A stretch of DNA of 26,098 bases from Pseudomonadota bacterium (GCA_017613855.1 JAGACY010000346.1:1-26098); one strand, 5' to 3'; numbered from the stretch's first letter, positions 6,952 through 18,185 are shown. A program made the numbers and translations. Notes: a model not told the origin generated them from the letters alone.

Positions 6952-9900
6952 ATGAGCGAAGAAATCAGGAATGAGGAAGAATTGAGTCCCGAGGTGGAAG
7001 CAGCTGAAGAAATGGACGTTTCTGAAGACGCATCTCAGGAAGTATCCTCGGAAGGGACACCGTCTGAAGAAATTGAAGATGTTCAGGAAGCATCTTCAGA
7101 TTCTGAAGCGGCTGCAGATTTAGATTCTGAGACGGCTGCAGAAGTTGAGGAAGCTCCACAGGAGGTATCTGAAGAAGCTGACGAGGTCGGGCCGGCTGTT
7201 GATTTGTCGCACATGTCGTGGGAAGATCGCGTTTCTTATTATCTTTCGTTGGAAACGGTTGAAGGTTATGCCGAAGCGATTCGTCTGGCAGATTTTCACA
7301 ATCCCGGCGATGTTCAGGTTGCAGAGGTATGGGGCATGGCACTCAATGCCCATTCCGAGATGGCACTTGATATTTTCCTTGCGGCCAGCCGTTTAATTAC
7401 GAGTGAGCAGGAAGTTTGGTCGAATATTATCGAGGCACATGCGGTTGCAATGGACACAGCATCGGATGAAGGCCAGCTTGCCATTGGTGAAAGTGCCGGT
7501 TTGATTCAGTGCCTGCGCGGCCTTGACATTGAAGAAGGAAAAGCCCGTCTTGCCAACTATGAAGATGCACTTGCCAAACGCGTGATTGAGAATCTCGGCG
7601 TGGTAGCCTCCGGGAACTGGCGCAAGGTGGAGCAGGCCGTCGAAGCTCAGGTCAAGGCAGAGATTTCTGACGAAACGGCAGCCGCCGTCGAAATTGCACA
7701 CCGTACGGCAGAATATGCATTGAGCGCCAATTCGCTTGACCGTGCAGTGGGTTATATCCGCAATGCAAGCCGCAAACAGACCGCTGATATTGGTTTGAAA
7801 CTTCGTCTGGCCGTTTTGAGCCGCGATCAGAAAAAATGGAATGCATACGTCGATGTGCTCAACAAGGAACTCATTGGTGTCACCGAAAAACTCGAGGACA
7901 AGGTTGACCTTTACAATGAGATGATCCGCATCTATCGCGACGAAACCAAGCAGGAACAGATGGTCGTCAAGACCTATGAACAGTTGATCGCGGTTGATCC
8001 CGAGAATGATGCTGCTCTTGAGAATCTTGTTGATATTTATGAGAAAATGCGCCGCTGGCCGGATCTCATCAAGGTTTTGGATTCGAAGGCCGAATCGGCA
8101 CATGGTGAGGCGAAGGTCGATTATTATCTGAGAATCGCCAAGATTTATGTGGAAAAACTTTCCCGTAAAGTCGATGCCATCAAATACTTTGAGAAAGTTG
8201 TCGAAGTCGAGCCGACCCATACCGAAAGCCTCGAACAGCTCAAAGCGCTCTATACGGAACGCCGTGACTGGGAAAAACTCATCGATGTTCACCGCAAGGA
8301 ATTGCAGAAACTCGAAACGGTACCCGAGCAGATTGAACTGCTCAAAGTGATGGCAGATCTCGCCAAAACCAAGCTGAGAAACAATGGTGTTGCCATCGAC
8401 ATCTGGAGCCAGGTGCTCGAATATGATCCCGAGAATACGGAGGCCATTGATGCTTTGGAAGGTCTGTATGAAGGCGAAAAACGCTGGGCAGATTTGGCGG
8501 GCATCACAGAGCGCAAGATTTCATTAATGGGCGATGACTCTGAAAAATTCACCGCTCTGCAGAAACTTGGATCATTATATAGTGACAGGGCCAATGACAA
8601 TGTGAGCGCCATTGCAACATGGCGTCGTGTTCTGGCCATTGATCCCAGCTACACCAAGGGCGTTGACAACCTTCGCAAGCTGCTCATTGAAGAACGTGAC
8701 TGGGATTCTCTCGAACAGTATTATGTTGACAACGACAATATTCCCGATCTTGTCAAACTGTTTGAACAGCTTTCGAAGACTTTAAAAGAAGATGCTGACA
8801 AGAAAGCCGTCCTTCTGAGAGCTGCCAATGTCTATGAAAATGCCTTGAGCGACAGCGACAAGGCCATGGCCACACTCGAAAAGATTCTGGTCATCGACGA
8901 GAATGACGATGTTGCAGCCAAAGCTTTGGTGCCGCATTATGAATCCCGCGGGAAATATGAAGAACTCGCGAAGATGCTGGAAATCATCTTCAACGGGTGT
9001 GAGCAGGGCGATGAGCGTTCAGCCTATGGTCTTCGTCTGGCAAAATTGTATGAGACGAAGCTGGGCAACGACAAGAGTGCATACGATTGGTATCTCAAGA
9101 CTGTCACCGAAAATATCCATTATACCCAGGCATTCGATGGTCTGGAAAGATCATCCGGAAAAACGAAACATGCTCAGAACGTCGTCAAGCTGTTCAGCAA
9201 ACACCTTGAAAGCTGTGATGATCCTCAATTCGCACGCGAACTGAAATATCGCATTGGCTGTCTGCAATTAGAGTATTTGAATGCCTCGGATGAAGCCCAG
9301 AAGATCTTTGAAGGCTTATTGGCGGATGATCCGGAAGATATCCGTGCATTGGGTGCTCTGGAACGCATTCTTGAGCGTGAAGGCCGTTTTGATGAACTTC
9401 TCGAAGTCAATAACCGCCGCATGGGTCTTGCCAAATGTCCGGAAGATTTGGCGGAGACGCTGCTTAGTGCAGCCAGAATCCAGGAGAATCACCTCAACAA
9501 TAAAGAAGCGGCTATCGAGTCTTACGAACGCGTTTGTGAACTGATTTCGGAAGATCCTCGTCCGTTGGTTGAACTTCACCGTCTGTATGCAGAAACCGAG
9601 AATTACGAAAATCTCGCCAGAATCATTGAAAAACAGTTGGAACTGCTTGGCGTTGGCAGTGCATTCTCAGAGACTCGTACTGAAGCTGAACTCAATGAAG
9701 AAGGCTTTACTTCGGTCGTCTATGGTGCCCGTCTTGTCAGAGAAGAAGAAGGTGCTTTCTGGGTTGAAAAAGCCATTCGCGGCATTGATCCCGAAGATGC
9801 CATTGCCCTCTGGTACGAATTGGGTGAAGTCTATCGTCTGCATCTTTCCGAATACGATGCCAGCGTCAACTGCTATGACAACATTCTGGTGCTGAACATC

Positions 9901-12900
9901 GAGCATGAAGGTGCCATTGCAGCGCTCGAAGCATTGCTTGAAAATGATGTTTCCACCGAGACCGTTTGCCGTGCTTTGTCGAAAGTGTATGCCAGCCAGG
10001 AGAATTACGAAAAACTTCAGGCAGTGCTCAGAAGATTGGCAGACGTGCTCTCCAATCCGGCAGACAAGATTACGTATTATGTCTGTGCATCGCAGATCAA
10101 TTCCGAGATACTGGAAAATACGGATGCCACGCTGGATTGTCTGGCCCGTGCGATGTCTTGCAATCCTGCTGGCGAGATCGTCAAAGGTGCTTTGAACGAC
10201 ATTGCAGCGAGCACGGATAATTGGGCGAGAGTCGTATCCATCTTTGAGGATGTCGCAAAAGAAGTTTCCAAAGAAGAGAATCCGGATTTGGCGACGCAGT
10301 ATGCCATGGAATTGGGGAACATCTGGGAATCCCAGCTTGACAACCGCGAAAAAGCCATTGCCTACAATGAACAAGCACTCGAAGTGGGTGGTAAACACCA
10401 GGAAGTGCTTGATTACCTTAAAGAGACGTTCATTCGTCTTGAATCCTGGGAAAATGTCATTGCAGTTTTGAGAGCTGAAGCCGCATTAATCGAAGATGAC
10501 GATGAGGCTTTGCTTAACCTGAATATGCAAATTGCTTCCATTCAGGAAGAATATCTCAACCGCAATGATGATGCGATTACGACATTGCTCGAGATACTTG
10601 AGAAGCATCCGGACAACACCGATGCGATGGTATCACTCGATCGTCTGTATGCTGCCTGTGAACGCTGGGAAGAGGCTGTTGCAAATTACGAAAAACGCCT
10701 TGAACTGGTGGAAGATACCGCTGAACGTGATGAAATTGAATGTCAGATGGCCGGTATCCTGAGTGAGCATCTGAATGAAGTTGACCGTGCATACGAGATT
10801 TACAGCAATATTTTGACGCATGATCCTCAAAATGCACTTGCCATCGCCGGCCTTGAGCGGATGCTCGAGAAAGGTGAGGGTTCGATTGTCGAACAGATTT
10901 CAGAGCTGTTGCTGCCCATTTACGATGCGACGGACAATTGGGAACGTCGTTGTTGGGCCAATGAGCAGTTGCTGCGCGTTGTCGTAGAACCGGATCGCCG
11001 CAGGGATTTGCTCCATGAAACTGCGAATCTCTATGAGCAGCGCGGCCAGGAACATGAAAAGGCCTATGAAGCCTATGCTCGCAGCCTCAAAGAGGATCTC
11101 CTGAGCCAGGATACGCTCGATCAGTTGTTCAATTATGCTGATGTTCTCGATAAATGGTCAGACCTTGTCAAGGTGATGGAAGAATCGACAGTAGATGCCG
11201 AAGATCCAATTGCAGCCAAGAATATCCGCTGCATGGTCGCCAATATTTATCGTGAGCACCTGGATGATACCGATTCAGCCATTGCAACATTCAACTCGAT
11301 CCGCGAGCAGGATCCCGAAGATATTGAGATTCTGAATGCTCTTGAGAATCTCTATCGTGAGAAAGAGTCCTGGAAAGAACTGGCCGAAGTTCTCATGGCA
11401 AAATCCAAGCTCGTCGAAGATCCCGAAGATCGCAAATCTCTGCTGTTCCAGGCTGCAGCTTTGAACGAAGAGATCCTTGGCGATGTTGACGCGGCAATTG
11501 CAATTCATACAGATATTCTTTCTGATGAAGCCGGCGAACCGACTGCACTTGACAGCCTCGAAAGACTGTACATCGGCAAAGAATCCTGGGCAGAACTGCT
11601 CAATGTTTATGCTTCAAAGATTGAGAATGCTGAAGATGATGAAACCCGTAAAGCACTTTATAACAATATGGGTGTTCTTCAGGAGACAAAACTTGAAGAC
11701 AATGTCGGTGCCATCGAAAGCTACCAGCAGGTTTTGGCGATCGATGCCGAAGATCCTGAAGCACTCGAGGCTTTAGACAGACTGTACATTGCCGTCAACG
11801 ATATGACGAATCTTCTTGAGATTTTGCAAAGAAGAGAAGCTATTTCCCAGGATGATGAATCCAAGATTAATTTCAAATTCCGTCAGGCTGAATGCTGGTA
11901 TCGCAATCTGGACGACTGTGCCCGTGCCATCGAAGTTTATCGCGATGTTCTCGAGCTCGAACCCACACATGAAGCCAGCATAGCTTCTTTGGAAGAAATC
12001 ATTGGGCTGGGTGGTGAACCTGCCGTCGAAGCCGCCAAAGTGCTCGTTCCTATTTATCAGGGACTTGAACGCTGGGAAGAACTGGTCAAGGTTTATGAAG
12101 TGCTCGTTTCCGGCAGTGAAGACAACGAAGAGCTCATTTCTCTTCTCGGAACAATCGGCACGGTTCATGAGGAAATGCTCGAGAATCCCAAGGCTGCATT
12201 TGATGCCTGGTATCGTGCACTTGCTCACGATGTCACCCGCGATTCGAGTTGGGATAAAGTCAACATTCTTGCAGAAAATTGCGAATGCTGGCCGGAACTT
12301 GTAGAAAAACTCAATGCTTTGACGATGGAACTCTCGAGTGATGCCACATCTGCCATCATCGTCGACAAGCACATGGCTGCCATTTACGAAGAAAAACTCA
12401 ATGAACCCGAAAAATCCATTGAAGCGCTTCGTGCAGTTCTCGAAATGGATTCCAATGACATGGAAGCCATCCAGGGACTTGATCATCTCTATGAAGTTCT
12501 CCAGAAATGGCAGGATCTTGCTGATATCCTCCACACTGAAATTGACCTTGCCGAAACCGACGAAGACCGCCTTGCATGCCACTATCGTTTGGGTGCGGTT
12601 CAGGAAATGTATCTCGAGAATTATGATGAAGCAGTCAATGCTTACAATGAGATGCTTCTGATCGAACCGGGTCGTCCTGAGGCCATTGAGTCTCTCGTCC
12701 GTATGTTCACGGAAGGTCATTGCTGCAAGCCGATTGCTGACATCCTCGAGGCCTATTATCGTGGTGTTGAAGATTGGGAAAATCTGGTCAACCTCGATCT
12801 CCAGCTGATCGATCATCTCGAAGATCATGACGAACGTTACGACAAATTCCTCGAGATTGCTGATGTCTATCTCAATAATCTCCAGATGATCCCCGAAGGG

Positions 12901-15900
12901 CTCGGCATCTATGGGCGTGCTCTTTGCGAACGTCCGGGTGATGAAGAATGCCTCAACAAGATCGACGAACTCAGCGAGGTTATTCAGGATTGGAGCAATA
13001 ACGTCGTCTACTATCAGAATGCCTATGACGTTTGTCAGGATGATGTGATCAAACAGGATTTGATGCTGCGCAGAGCTCAGACCTTCGATGTACATCTGGA
13101 AGATCCTGAGAATGCAGAGAAGTGCTATCTGACGGTGCTTCAATTTGATCCGGAGCATCTCGTCAGCCTCGAAGCACTTGATCGTATCTATTCGGCTCAG
13201 GAACGCTGGCAGGATCTCGTTGCCATTATTCGTCGCGAAATTCCGCTCGTCGATTCGGATGAAGTCCGCATTAATCTCTATATGAGATTGGGCGCAGTTC
13301 TCAATGATATGCTTTCAGACGGTGATGCCGCCATCGAAGCCTACAATGAGATTCTCAATATTGACCCAAGTTATTGGGATGCTCTGAAATCACTCGAAGC
13401 CATTTATGAGGGCAGGGAAGACTGGACATCGCTGGATACCGTTCTCGATAAAGAAGCTGCCGCAACAGAGGATGATAATCAACGCGTCGAGTTGTGGGGC
13501 AAACGTGCTCAACTCAATAGTGAAATCCTCAACAAACCGGATGATGCTGTTGATTTGTGGTATCAGGTTATCGACTTCCTGGGCGACAATCTGACTGCAT
13601 TGCAGAACCTCGAAGTTTTGTTCAACCGCTCAGAACGTTGGACGGATGTTGCAGATGTCGTGGAACGTCAGGTTCCATTGAGCACGGAAGATCCTGAGCT
13701 CCATCTTGAAACCTATCGCAAACTGGGCCGTATCTATCGTGACAAACTCGAAGATGACGAACGTTCCATCGACTTCTGGCGCGATGCTCATGGCGTTGAA
13801 CCCACAGATCTCGAGACATTACGCGCGATTGAAGCTCTCGATGAAAAACTCGACAATCAGGATGAACTTGCTGAGATTTTGAGCAAGATCCTCCAGACTG
13901 GTCAGCTCCCATACGAAGAACAACTCGCATGCGCAGTCAAACTCGCCGGCGTTCTGGATAATCTTGGCCGTGTTGAAGAAACCATCAATACATGGCTTTA
14001 TGTTGTTCAGCTGGATGCCACTCAGATGCAGGCTCTCAATGAACTTGAAAGACTGTATACGAGTGAAGGCCAGTGGGAAAATGTCGTCAACACACTTGAA
14101 TCGAAGATTGCTATTACGGATTACATCGAGGACAAGATTGCCCTCTATCTACAGATTGCTGATATCTGGGAAAATCAGGTTGGCAATATCGATAAGGCAG
14201 CAGCAGCCTATCAGAGCATTCTCGATCTTGATTCCGAAAGAGAATCGGCATTTACCTCTCTCGAAGAACTCTATACCAACCACGAGAAATGGGGCGAACT
14301 GCTCAATGCCTATCTCGAACGTGCGGATATCGTTAAGGATCCTCAGCAGCGTCTTGGACTTCTGTTCAAAGGTGCAAAGATCGCCGAAGAGAATATGCAG
14401 CAGCCCGAAATGGCATTCAATGTTCTCGTTCAGTATGCAGTTCCTCAGTATTGGAAAGATGAGACCGTCTACTCGGAAGTTCAGAGACTTGCAGAAGCCA
14501 CGAATAACTGGGAAGTGCTCGTCGCTCAGTATGAGGATATGATTGCATCGGCAGATCCCAATGCCGCCGATACCTTTACGCTCCGTCGTCAGGTCGCCAC
14601 CTGGTATTTCGATCATCTCAGCAACGGCGATGCTGCATGGAACCACTTACAGACCATCCTGTCCGTGGAACCCAATCATCACGAAGCTTTGGATGCCATG
14701 GCTTCGATTTACGAGAAACTCGGCAACTGGGAGGGCATGGTCTCTACACTCGGTCAGAGACTCGATTCCACGACAGTCACAGATGAACGCATCACCATCT
14801 TCCTCAAATTAGGTAAAGCTTACGAAGATAAGATTGGTGACGTCAATCAAGCTATCGAATGCTATACACAGGCTGACAAGCTCTCTGGTGAACGTCTCGA
14901 TGTTATGAAAGAACTCGAGCGTATCAATGAATTGGCAGAGAATTGGGGACCGTTGGTTGAGATCCTCGAACGCGAAACCAAGGTGATTGAGACTCCGGAA
15001 GAGAATCTGCCTGTCCGCTTCAAGATTGGTACAGTTCACGAGAATCACCTCAACAACGACGAGAAAGCTGCTGAATCGTATGCTGCTGTCGTTGCGATGG
15101 ATGAAACCAACCGCGATGCCCTTATCGCTCTCGAAAGAGTTGATGCAAGACTCGGCCGTTGGGAAGATTTGCTCGAAGTTTACAACAAACAGCTCGCAAC
15201 GTTTGCTGAACCCAAAGAACAAATCGATATCTACAGCAAGGTTTCGAAGGTTTATGAGGAGAGCTTCAATGACCTCGATAATGCCATTACGTGCATGATT
15301 CAGGTCACTCTCATTGATCCGGAAAATCTGACTGCAATTTCTGAACTCGAGAGATTGTATGAACGTGCCGAAAGATGGCAGGATCTCATTGACATCCTCA
15401 ATGTCCACATCAACACACTGAGCAATGTCAACGAGCATGTCGAGCTTTACCGCAAACTCGGTGAAGTTTATCGTGACAAACTCGGCGATGCCTATCGTTC
15501 GGTCGAATCCTATCAATCCTTGATCAGCATTTCTCCGGATGACATTCCTGCACTCTATGCTCTGGCCGATCTCTATCAGGATGCCGAGGATTACATCAGC
15601 GCCATCGATTATCTCAATCGTGTCATCAATGCCCTGACCGATCCAACAGAAGCCATCAAGGTTCATCTGCGCATTGGTTCTCTCTATGATAAATATCTGC
15701 AGGATGATCAGGCCGCTGAAGAACGCTACAAAGCATGTCTCGATATTGATCCGAGCTATATGCCCGCAATCGATGCACTTTGCGCGTTATATGAACGCCA
15801 TGAGGATTGGGCAAATCTCGTCCAGATGCTCAAACAGAAAGTTCAGTTTACACGCGAACTCGATCAGAAAGCCGCTATCAACGTCATGCTCGGCGATGTC

Positions 15901-18177
15901 TCCTTTAACCGCATCGGAGATACCGTCAACGCATACGCTTACTACAATGAAGCGCTTTCTCAGCAGCCTGACAGTGTTTCTGCTGCTTATCCTCTGGCCG
16001 AAAAGGCTCTCGCTGATAAAGAATTCGCACGTGCCCTCCTGCTCTATGAAATCGTCATTAATGGCGTCTCATTCAGCGGTGACAGCTCACAGCTCGATAC
16101 CCTCAATTACAAAGCCGGTTATTGCTGCCAGAATCTCGCACAGCATGAAAAAGCACTCGAATTCTATCGCGCATCCTATGAGCTTAATCAGGATTATGCA
16201 CCGACGCTCCTCGGCATGGGTGAAGAACTCCTCGAAGCCCAGGAATATGACCGTGCATACAATATGTTCCAGAGCCTGCTTGAGCGCTTCAGCGAAGAAC
16301 TGACTCAGGAACAGGTCATCCAGATTTACTATGATTCGGCGGTTGCCAAGAAAGCCACTGGTGAACTCACTCTTTCAAGACAACTTCTCGAACGCATTCT
16401 CGAAGCCGACGGTACTCAGACCAAATCCCTCGAGCTCATTATCGATGTATGCGAAGAAATGGCCGATTGGGAAGCCCTTGTCTACTATATGAATATCCAC
16501 ATGGATCGTCAGGACGACAAGGATCTCAAGTTCTCCGAACTCATGAGAATTGCCCGTATTTATGCGGATAATCTCAATGATACCGATCGCCAGATCGAAA
16601 CCTACTATCGTGCACTCGAACTTGAGCCGGGTTCCCGTATCGTCCTCAACGAACTCCTCACCATTTACCACTCGACGGGTCAATGGGAAAATGCCATCGC
16701 CATCATCGACAGATTGTGCGAAAGCGAGGAAAATACAGACAAGATTGCCAAATTCTATTACACCATCGCTGTCATTTACCGTGATGAGCTCAACATCGAT
16801 CAAAAGGCCGTCGAATACTTCAATAAGACACTCGACACCAATGTCGGTGAACTTCGTGCCTTCGAAGCCATTGACCGTATCCTCACTGCTCAGCGTGACT
16901 GGGAAGCTCTCGAAAGCAATTACCTCACGATGATCAAACGTGTGTATGACGACAATAGCTCTGAATTTGACGATACCAAACGTCTGCTTTGGTACGGACT
17001 CGGTGAAATCTATCGTACACGTCTCAATGAATGGGATCGCGCTATCGAAGCCTTCAAGAAAGCCAGCGAACTGTCGCCGAAGGATGAAAAACTCCATACC
17101 ATCCTCTCCGAACTCTACATCCGTATGCCGGATCATGGTCAGGATGCTATCGACGAAATCCGCACGATTATTGAACTTCAGGGCAATCACATGACACCGG
17201 ATCAGGAAAAGAGGAATTATCGTTCACTCTTCTTCCTCTATTATCAGCTCGGAGATCTCGACAAAGCCTGGTGCATCAGCGATATCACCGTCGCCAAGAA
17301 CCTCGCCATGCAGGATGAGATTGATCACCACGATAATGTCGATGACATGCTCGCTCAGCGCCTGCCGAGACTCAGTGCCGATGCTGTTACCAATTACCTG
17401 CTTTATCCAACCCTGTCCTCTGACCTGACGAAACTCTTCAGCCTCTTCCAACAGAGTCTGCGTCCGGCCTTCTGCCACAAGGATAAGGATGAAGGTATTA
17501 AGAAACGTAACAAGCTTCCGCAGAATGCCGATTCACCGTTCTGGAAGATCTATACCAATGCCGCAAGCGCATTTGGTATTGCACCTGCACCGGATGTCTA
17601 TGATTGCGAGTTCCTGTCCACGGGTATGCGTCTTGCCAATGTCAATTACAATGCATTCAAGATCGCAAATGATATGAAAGCCGGCCGTTCGCTCTCCGAA
17701 CTCCGCTTCATCATCTCCCGCAACCTGTTCCTCTTCCAGTCCTTCTTCATGGCTGGTATCGATCTCGGTGCCCCCATGCTCAAAGCAATGGTCGTCGCCG
17801 CTATCAACTTCTTCAAGGGCCTGGTTCCTCAGGATGCCAATCAGAAGATTCTCTTCGACACCCTCAAGGATGTTCCGAAGGCACTTCAGAATGATATCCG
17901 TCGTTCACTCGAAAATCTCTCCAGAAGCGATGTCAACGTGTCCGCATGGCTCCGCGCTGTCGAGCTTTCATGTGACCGTGCAGGCCTCCTGCTTTGCTCC
18001 GATTACGCAACTGCAGTCACCTGTATCGCCCGCGAAGATATCCACCTCTCCAAACTGACGGTCGATGAACGCGTCGCCGAACTCACTAAATTTGCCATGA
18101 GCGATGAATATTCTCTCCTCCGTGGTAAACTCGGTATCAAGACTTACGACGACTCGAACGACGTTCCGCAGCAATAA
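6952..18177 (+). CDS. giant tetratricopeptide-type repeat protein (about 3,741 residues)
   Basis: One uninterrupted gene of 11.2 kb. Residues 1-80 are very rich in Glu, Asp, Ser and Ala and look disordered. From about 130 to 3,430 there are roughly 40 tandem units of about 72-76 residues, each reading like two TPR/HAT-type helical hairpins. The unit signature is a helix of the form AL-x-x-LY followed by W-x-x-L, then about 20 residues with Asp/Glu, then an A-x-IYE helix, then AI-x-x-Y ending in DP. From about 3,440 the pattern stops and a C-terminal domain of some 300 residues follows. There is no signal peptide or clear membrane span, so a cytoplasmic scaffold or adaptor is the likely type; its partner is unknown. 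I start it at the ATG at 6952 because AGGGG lies 6 bases before; a GTG at 6931 would add seven residues. No frameshift or stop interrupts the array, so the whole length appears to be maintained by selection. It seems monocistronic. Confidence 0.9.
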   Translation: MSEEIRNEEELSPEVEAAEEMDVSEDASQEVSSEGTPSEEIEDVQEASSDSEAAADLDSETAAEVEEAPQEVSEEADEVGPAVDLSHMSWEDRVSYYLSLETVEGYAEAIRLADFHNPGDVQVAEVWGMALNAHSEMALDIFLAASRLITSEQEVWSNIIEAHAVAMDTASDEGQLAIGESAGLIQCLRGLDIEEGKARLANYEDALAKRVIENLGVVASGNWRKVEQAVEAQVKAEISDETAAAVEIAHRTAEYALSANSLDRAVGYIRNASRKQTADIGLKLRLAVLSRDQKKWNAYVDVLNKELIGVTEKLEDKVDLYNEMIRIYRDETKQEQMVVKTYEQLIAVDPENDAALENLVDIYEKMRRWPDLIKVLDSKAESAHGEAKVDYYLRIAKIYVEKLSRKVDAIKYFEKVVEVEPTHTESLEQLKALYTERRDWEKLIDVHRKELQKLETVPEQIELLKVMADLAKTKLRNNGVAIDIWSQVLEYDPENTEAIDALEGLYEGEKRWADLAGITERKISLMGDDSEKFTALQKLGSLYSDRANDNVSAIATWRRVLAIDPSYTKGVDNLRKLLIEERDWDSLEQYYVDNDNIPDLVKLFEQLSKTLKEDADKKAVLLRAANVYENALSDSDKAMATLEKILVIDENDDVAAKALVPHYESRGKYEELAKMLEIIFNGCEQGDERSAYGLRLAKLYETKLGNDKSAYDWYLKTVTENIHYTQAFDGLERSSGKTKHAQNVVKLFSKHLESCDDPQFARELKYRIGCLQLEYLNASDEAQKIFEGLLADDPEDIRALGALERILEREGRFDELLEVNNRRMGLAKCPEDLAETLLSAARIQENHLNNKEAAIESYERVCELISEDPRPLVELHRLYAETENYENLARIIEKQLELLGVGSAFSETRTEAELNEEGFTSVVYGARLVREEEGAFWVEKAIRGIDPEDAIALWYELGEVYRLHLSEYDASVNCYDNILVLNIEHEGAIAALEALLENDVSTETVCRALSKVYASQENYEKLQAVLRRLADVLSNPADKITYYVCASQINSEILENTDATLDCLARAMSCNPAGEIVKGALNDIAASTDNWARVVSIFEDVAKEVSKEENPDLATQYAMELGNIWESQLDNREKAIAYNEQALEVGGKHQEVLDYLKETFIRLESWENVIAVLRAEAALIEDDDEALLNLNMQIASIQEEYLNRNDDAITTLLEILEKHPDNTDAMVSLDRLYAACERWEEAVANYEKRLELVEDTAERDEIECQMAGILSEHLNEVDRAYEIYSNILTHDPQNALAIAGLERMLEKGEGSIVEQISELLLPIYDATDNWERRCWANEQLLRVVVEPDRRRDLLHETANLYEQRGQEHEKAYEAYARSLKEDLLSQDTLDQLFNYADVLDKWSDLVKVMEESTVDAEDPIAAKNIRCMVANIYREHLDDTDSAIATFNSIREQDPEDIEILNALENLYREKESWKELAEVLMAKSKLVEDPEDRKSLLFQAAALNEEILGDVDAAIAIHTDILSDEAGEPTALDSLERLYIGKESWAELLNVYASKIENAEDDETRKALYNNMGVLQETKLEDNVGAIESYQQVLAIDAEDPEALEALDRLYIAVNDMTNLLEILQRREAISQDDESKINFKFRQAECWYRNLDDCARAIEVYRDVLELEPTHEASIASLEEIIGLGGEPAVEAAKVLVPIYQGLERWEELVKVYEVLVSGSEDNEELISLLGTIGTVHEEMLENPKAAFDAWYRALAHDVTRDSSWDKVNILAENCECWPELVEKLNALTMELSSDATSAIIVDKHMAAIYEEKLNEPEKSIEALRAVLEMDSNDMEAIQGLDHLYEVLQKWQDLADILHTEIDLAETDEDRLACHYRLGAVQEMYLENYDEAVNAYNEMLLIEPGRPEAIESLVRMFTEGHCCKPIADILEAYYRGVEDWENLVNLDLQLIDHLEDHDERYDKFLEIADVYLNNLQMIPEGLGIYGRALCERPGDEECLNKIDELSEVIQDWSNNVVYYQNAYDVCQDDVIKQDLMLRRAQTFDVHLEDPENAEKCYLTVLQFDPEHLVSLEALDRIYSAQERWQDLVAIIRREIPLVDSDEVRINLYMRLGAVLNDMLSDGDAAIEAYNEILNIDPSYWDALKSLEAIYEGREDWTSLDTVLDKEAAATEDDNQRVELWGKRAQLNSEILNKPDDAVDLWYQVIDFLGDNLTALQNLEVLFNRSERWTDVADVVERQVPLSTEDPELHLETYRKLGRIYRDKLEDDERSIDFWRDAHGVEPTDLETLRAIEALDEKLDNQDELAEILSKILQTGQLPYEEQLACAVKLAGVLDNLGRVEETINTWLYVVQLDATQMQALNELERLYTSEGQWENVVNTLESKIAITDYIEDKIALYLQIADIWENQVGNIDKAAAAYQSILDLDSERESAFTSLEELYTNHEKWGELLNAYLERADIVKDPQQRLGLLFKGAKIAEENMQQPEMAFNVLVQYAVPQYWKDETVYSEVQRLAEATNNWEVLVAQYEDMIASADPNAADTFTLRRQVATWYFDHLSNGDAAWNHLQTILSVEPNHHEALDAMASIYEKLGNWEGMVSTLGQRLDSTTVTDERITIFLKLGKAYEDKIGDVNQAIECYTQADKLSGERLDVMKELERINELAENWGPLVEILERETKVIETPEENLPVRFKIGTVHENHLNNDEKAAESYAAVVAMDETNRDALIALERVDARLGRWEDLLEVYNKQLATFAEPKEQIDIYSKVSKVYEESFNDLDNAITCMIQVTLIDPENLTAISELERLYERAERWQDLIDILNVHINTLSNVNEHVELYRKLGEVYRDKLGDAYRSVESYQSLISISPDDIPALYALADLYQDAEDYISAIDYLNRVINALTDPTEAIKVHLRIGSLYDKYLQDDQAAEERYKACLDIDPSYMPAIDALCALYERHEDWANLVQMLKQKVQFTRELDQKAAINVMLGDVSFNRIGDTVNAYAYYNEALSQQPDSVSAAYPLAEKALADKEFARALLLYEIVINGVSFSGDSSQLDTLNYKAGYCCQNLAQHEKALEFYRASYELNQDYAPTLLGMGEELLEAQEYDRAYNMFQSLLERFSEELTQEQVIQIYYDSAVAKKATGELTLSRQLLERILEADGTQTKSLELIIDVCEEMADWEALVYYMNIHMDRQDDKDLKFSELMRIARIYADNLNDTDRQIETYYRALELEPGSRIVLNELLTIYHSTGQWENAIAIIDRLCESEENTDKIAKFYYTIAVIYRDELNIDQKAVEYFNKTLDTNVGELRAFEAIDRILTAQRDWEALESNYLTMIKRVYDDNSSEFDDTKRLLWYGLGEIYRTRLNEWDRAIEAFKKASELSPKDEKLHTILSELYIRMPDHGQDAIDEIRTIIELQGNHMTPDQEKRNYRSLFFLYYQLGDLDKAWCISDITVAKNLAMQDEIDHHDNVDDMLAQRLPRLSADAVTNYLLYPTLSSDLTKLFSLFQQSLRPAFCHKDKDEGIKKRNKLPQNADSPFWKIYTNAASAFGIAPAPDVYDCEFLSTGMRLANVNYNAFKIANDMKAGRSLSELRFIISRNLFLFQSFFMAGIDLGAPMLKAMVVAAINFFKGLVPQDANQKILFDTLKDVPKALQNDIRRSLENLSRSDVNVSAWLRAVELSCDRAGLLLCSDYATAVTCIAREDIHLSKLTVDERVAELTKFAMSDEYSLLRGKLGIKTYDDSNDVPQQ

Positions 18178-18185
18178 GATGGGGC

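Noticed and set aside
11773..13158. A 461-residue open frame on the minus strand inside the giant gene, with others like it (e.g. 7393-8292, 9667-10398, 14809-15666, 16375-17190)
   Set aside because: They run opposite to the regular repeat-coding frame, have low-complexity Ile/Phe/Asp-rich translations and no ribosome sites. The codon bias of the sense frame removes antisense stops, which explains them.
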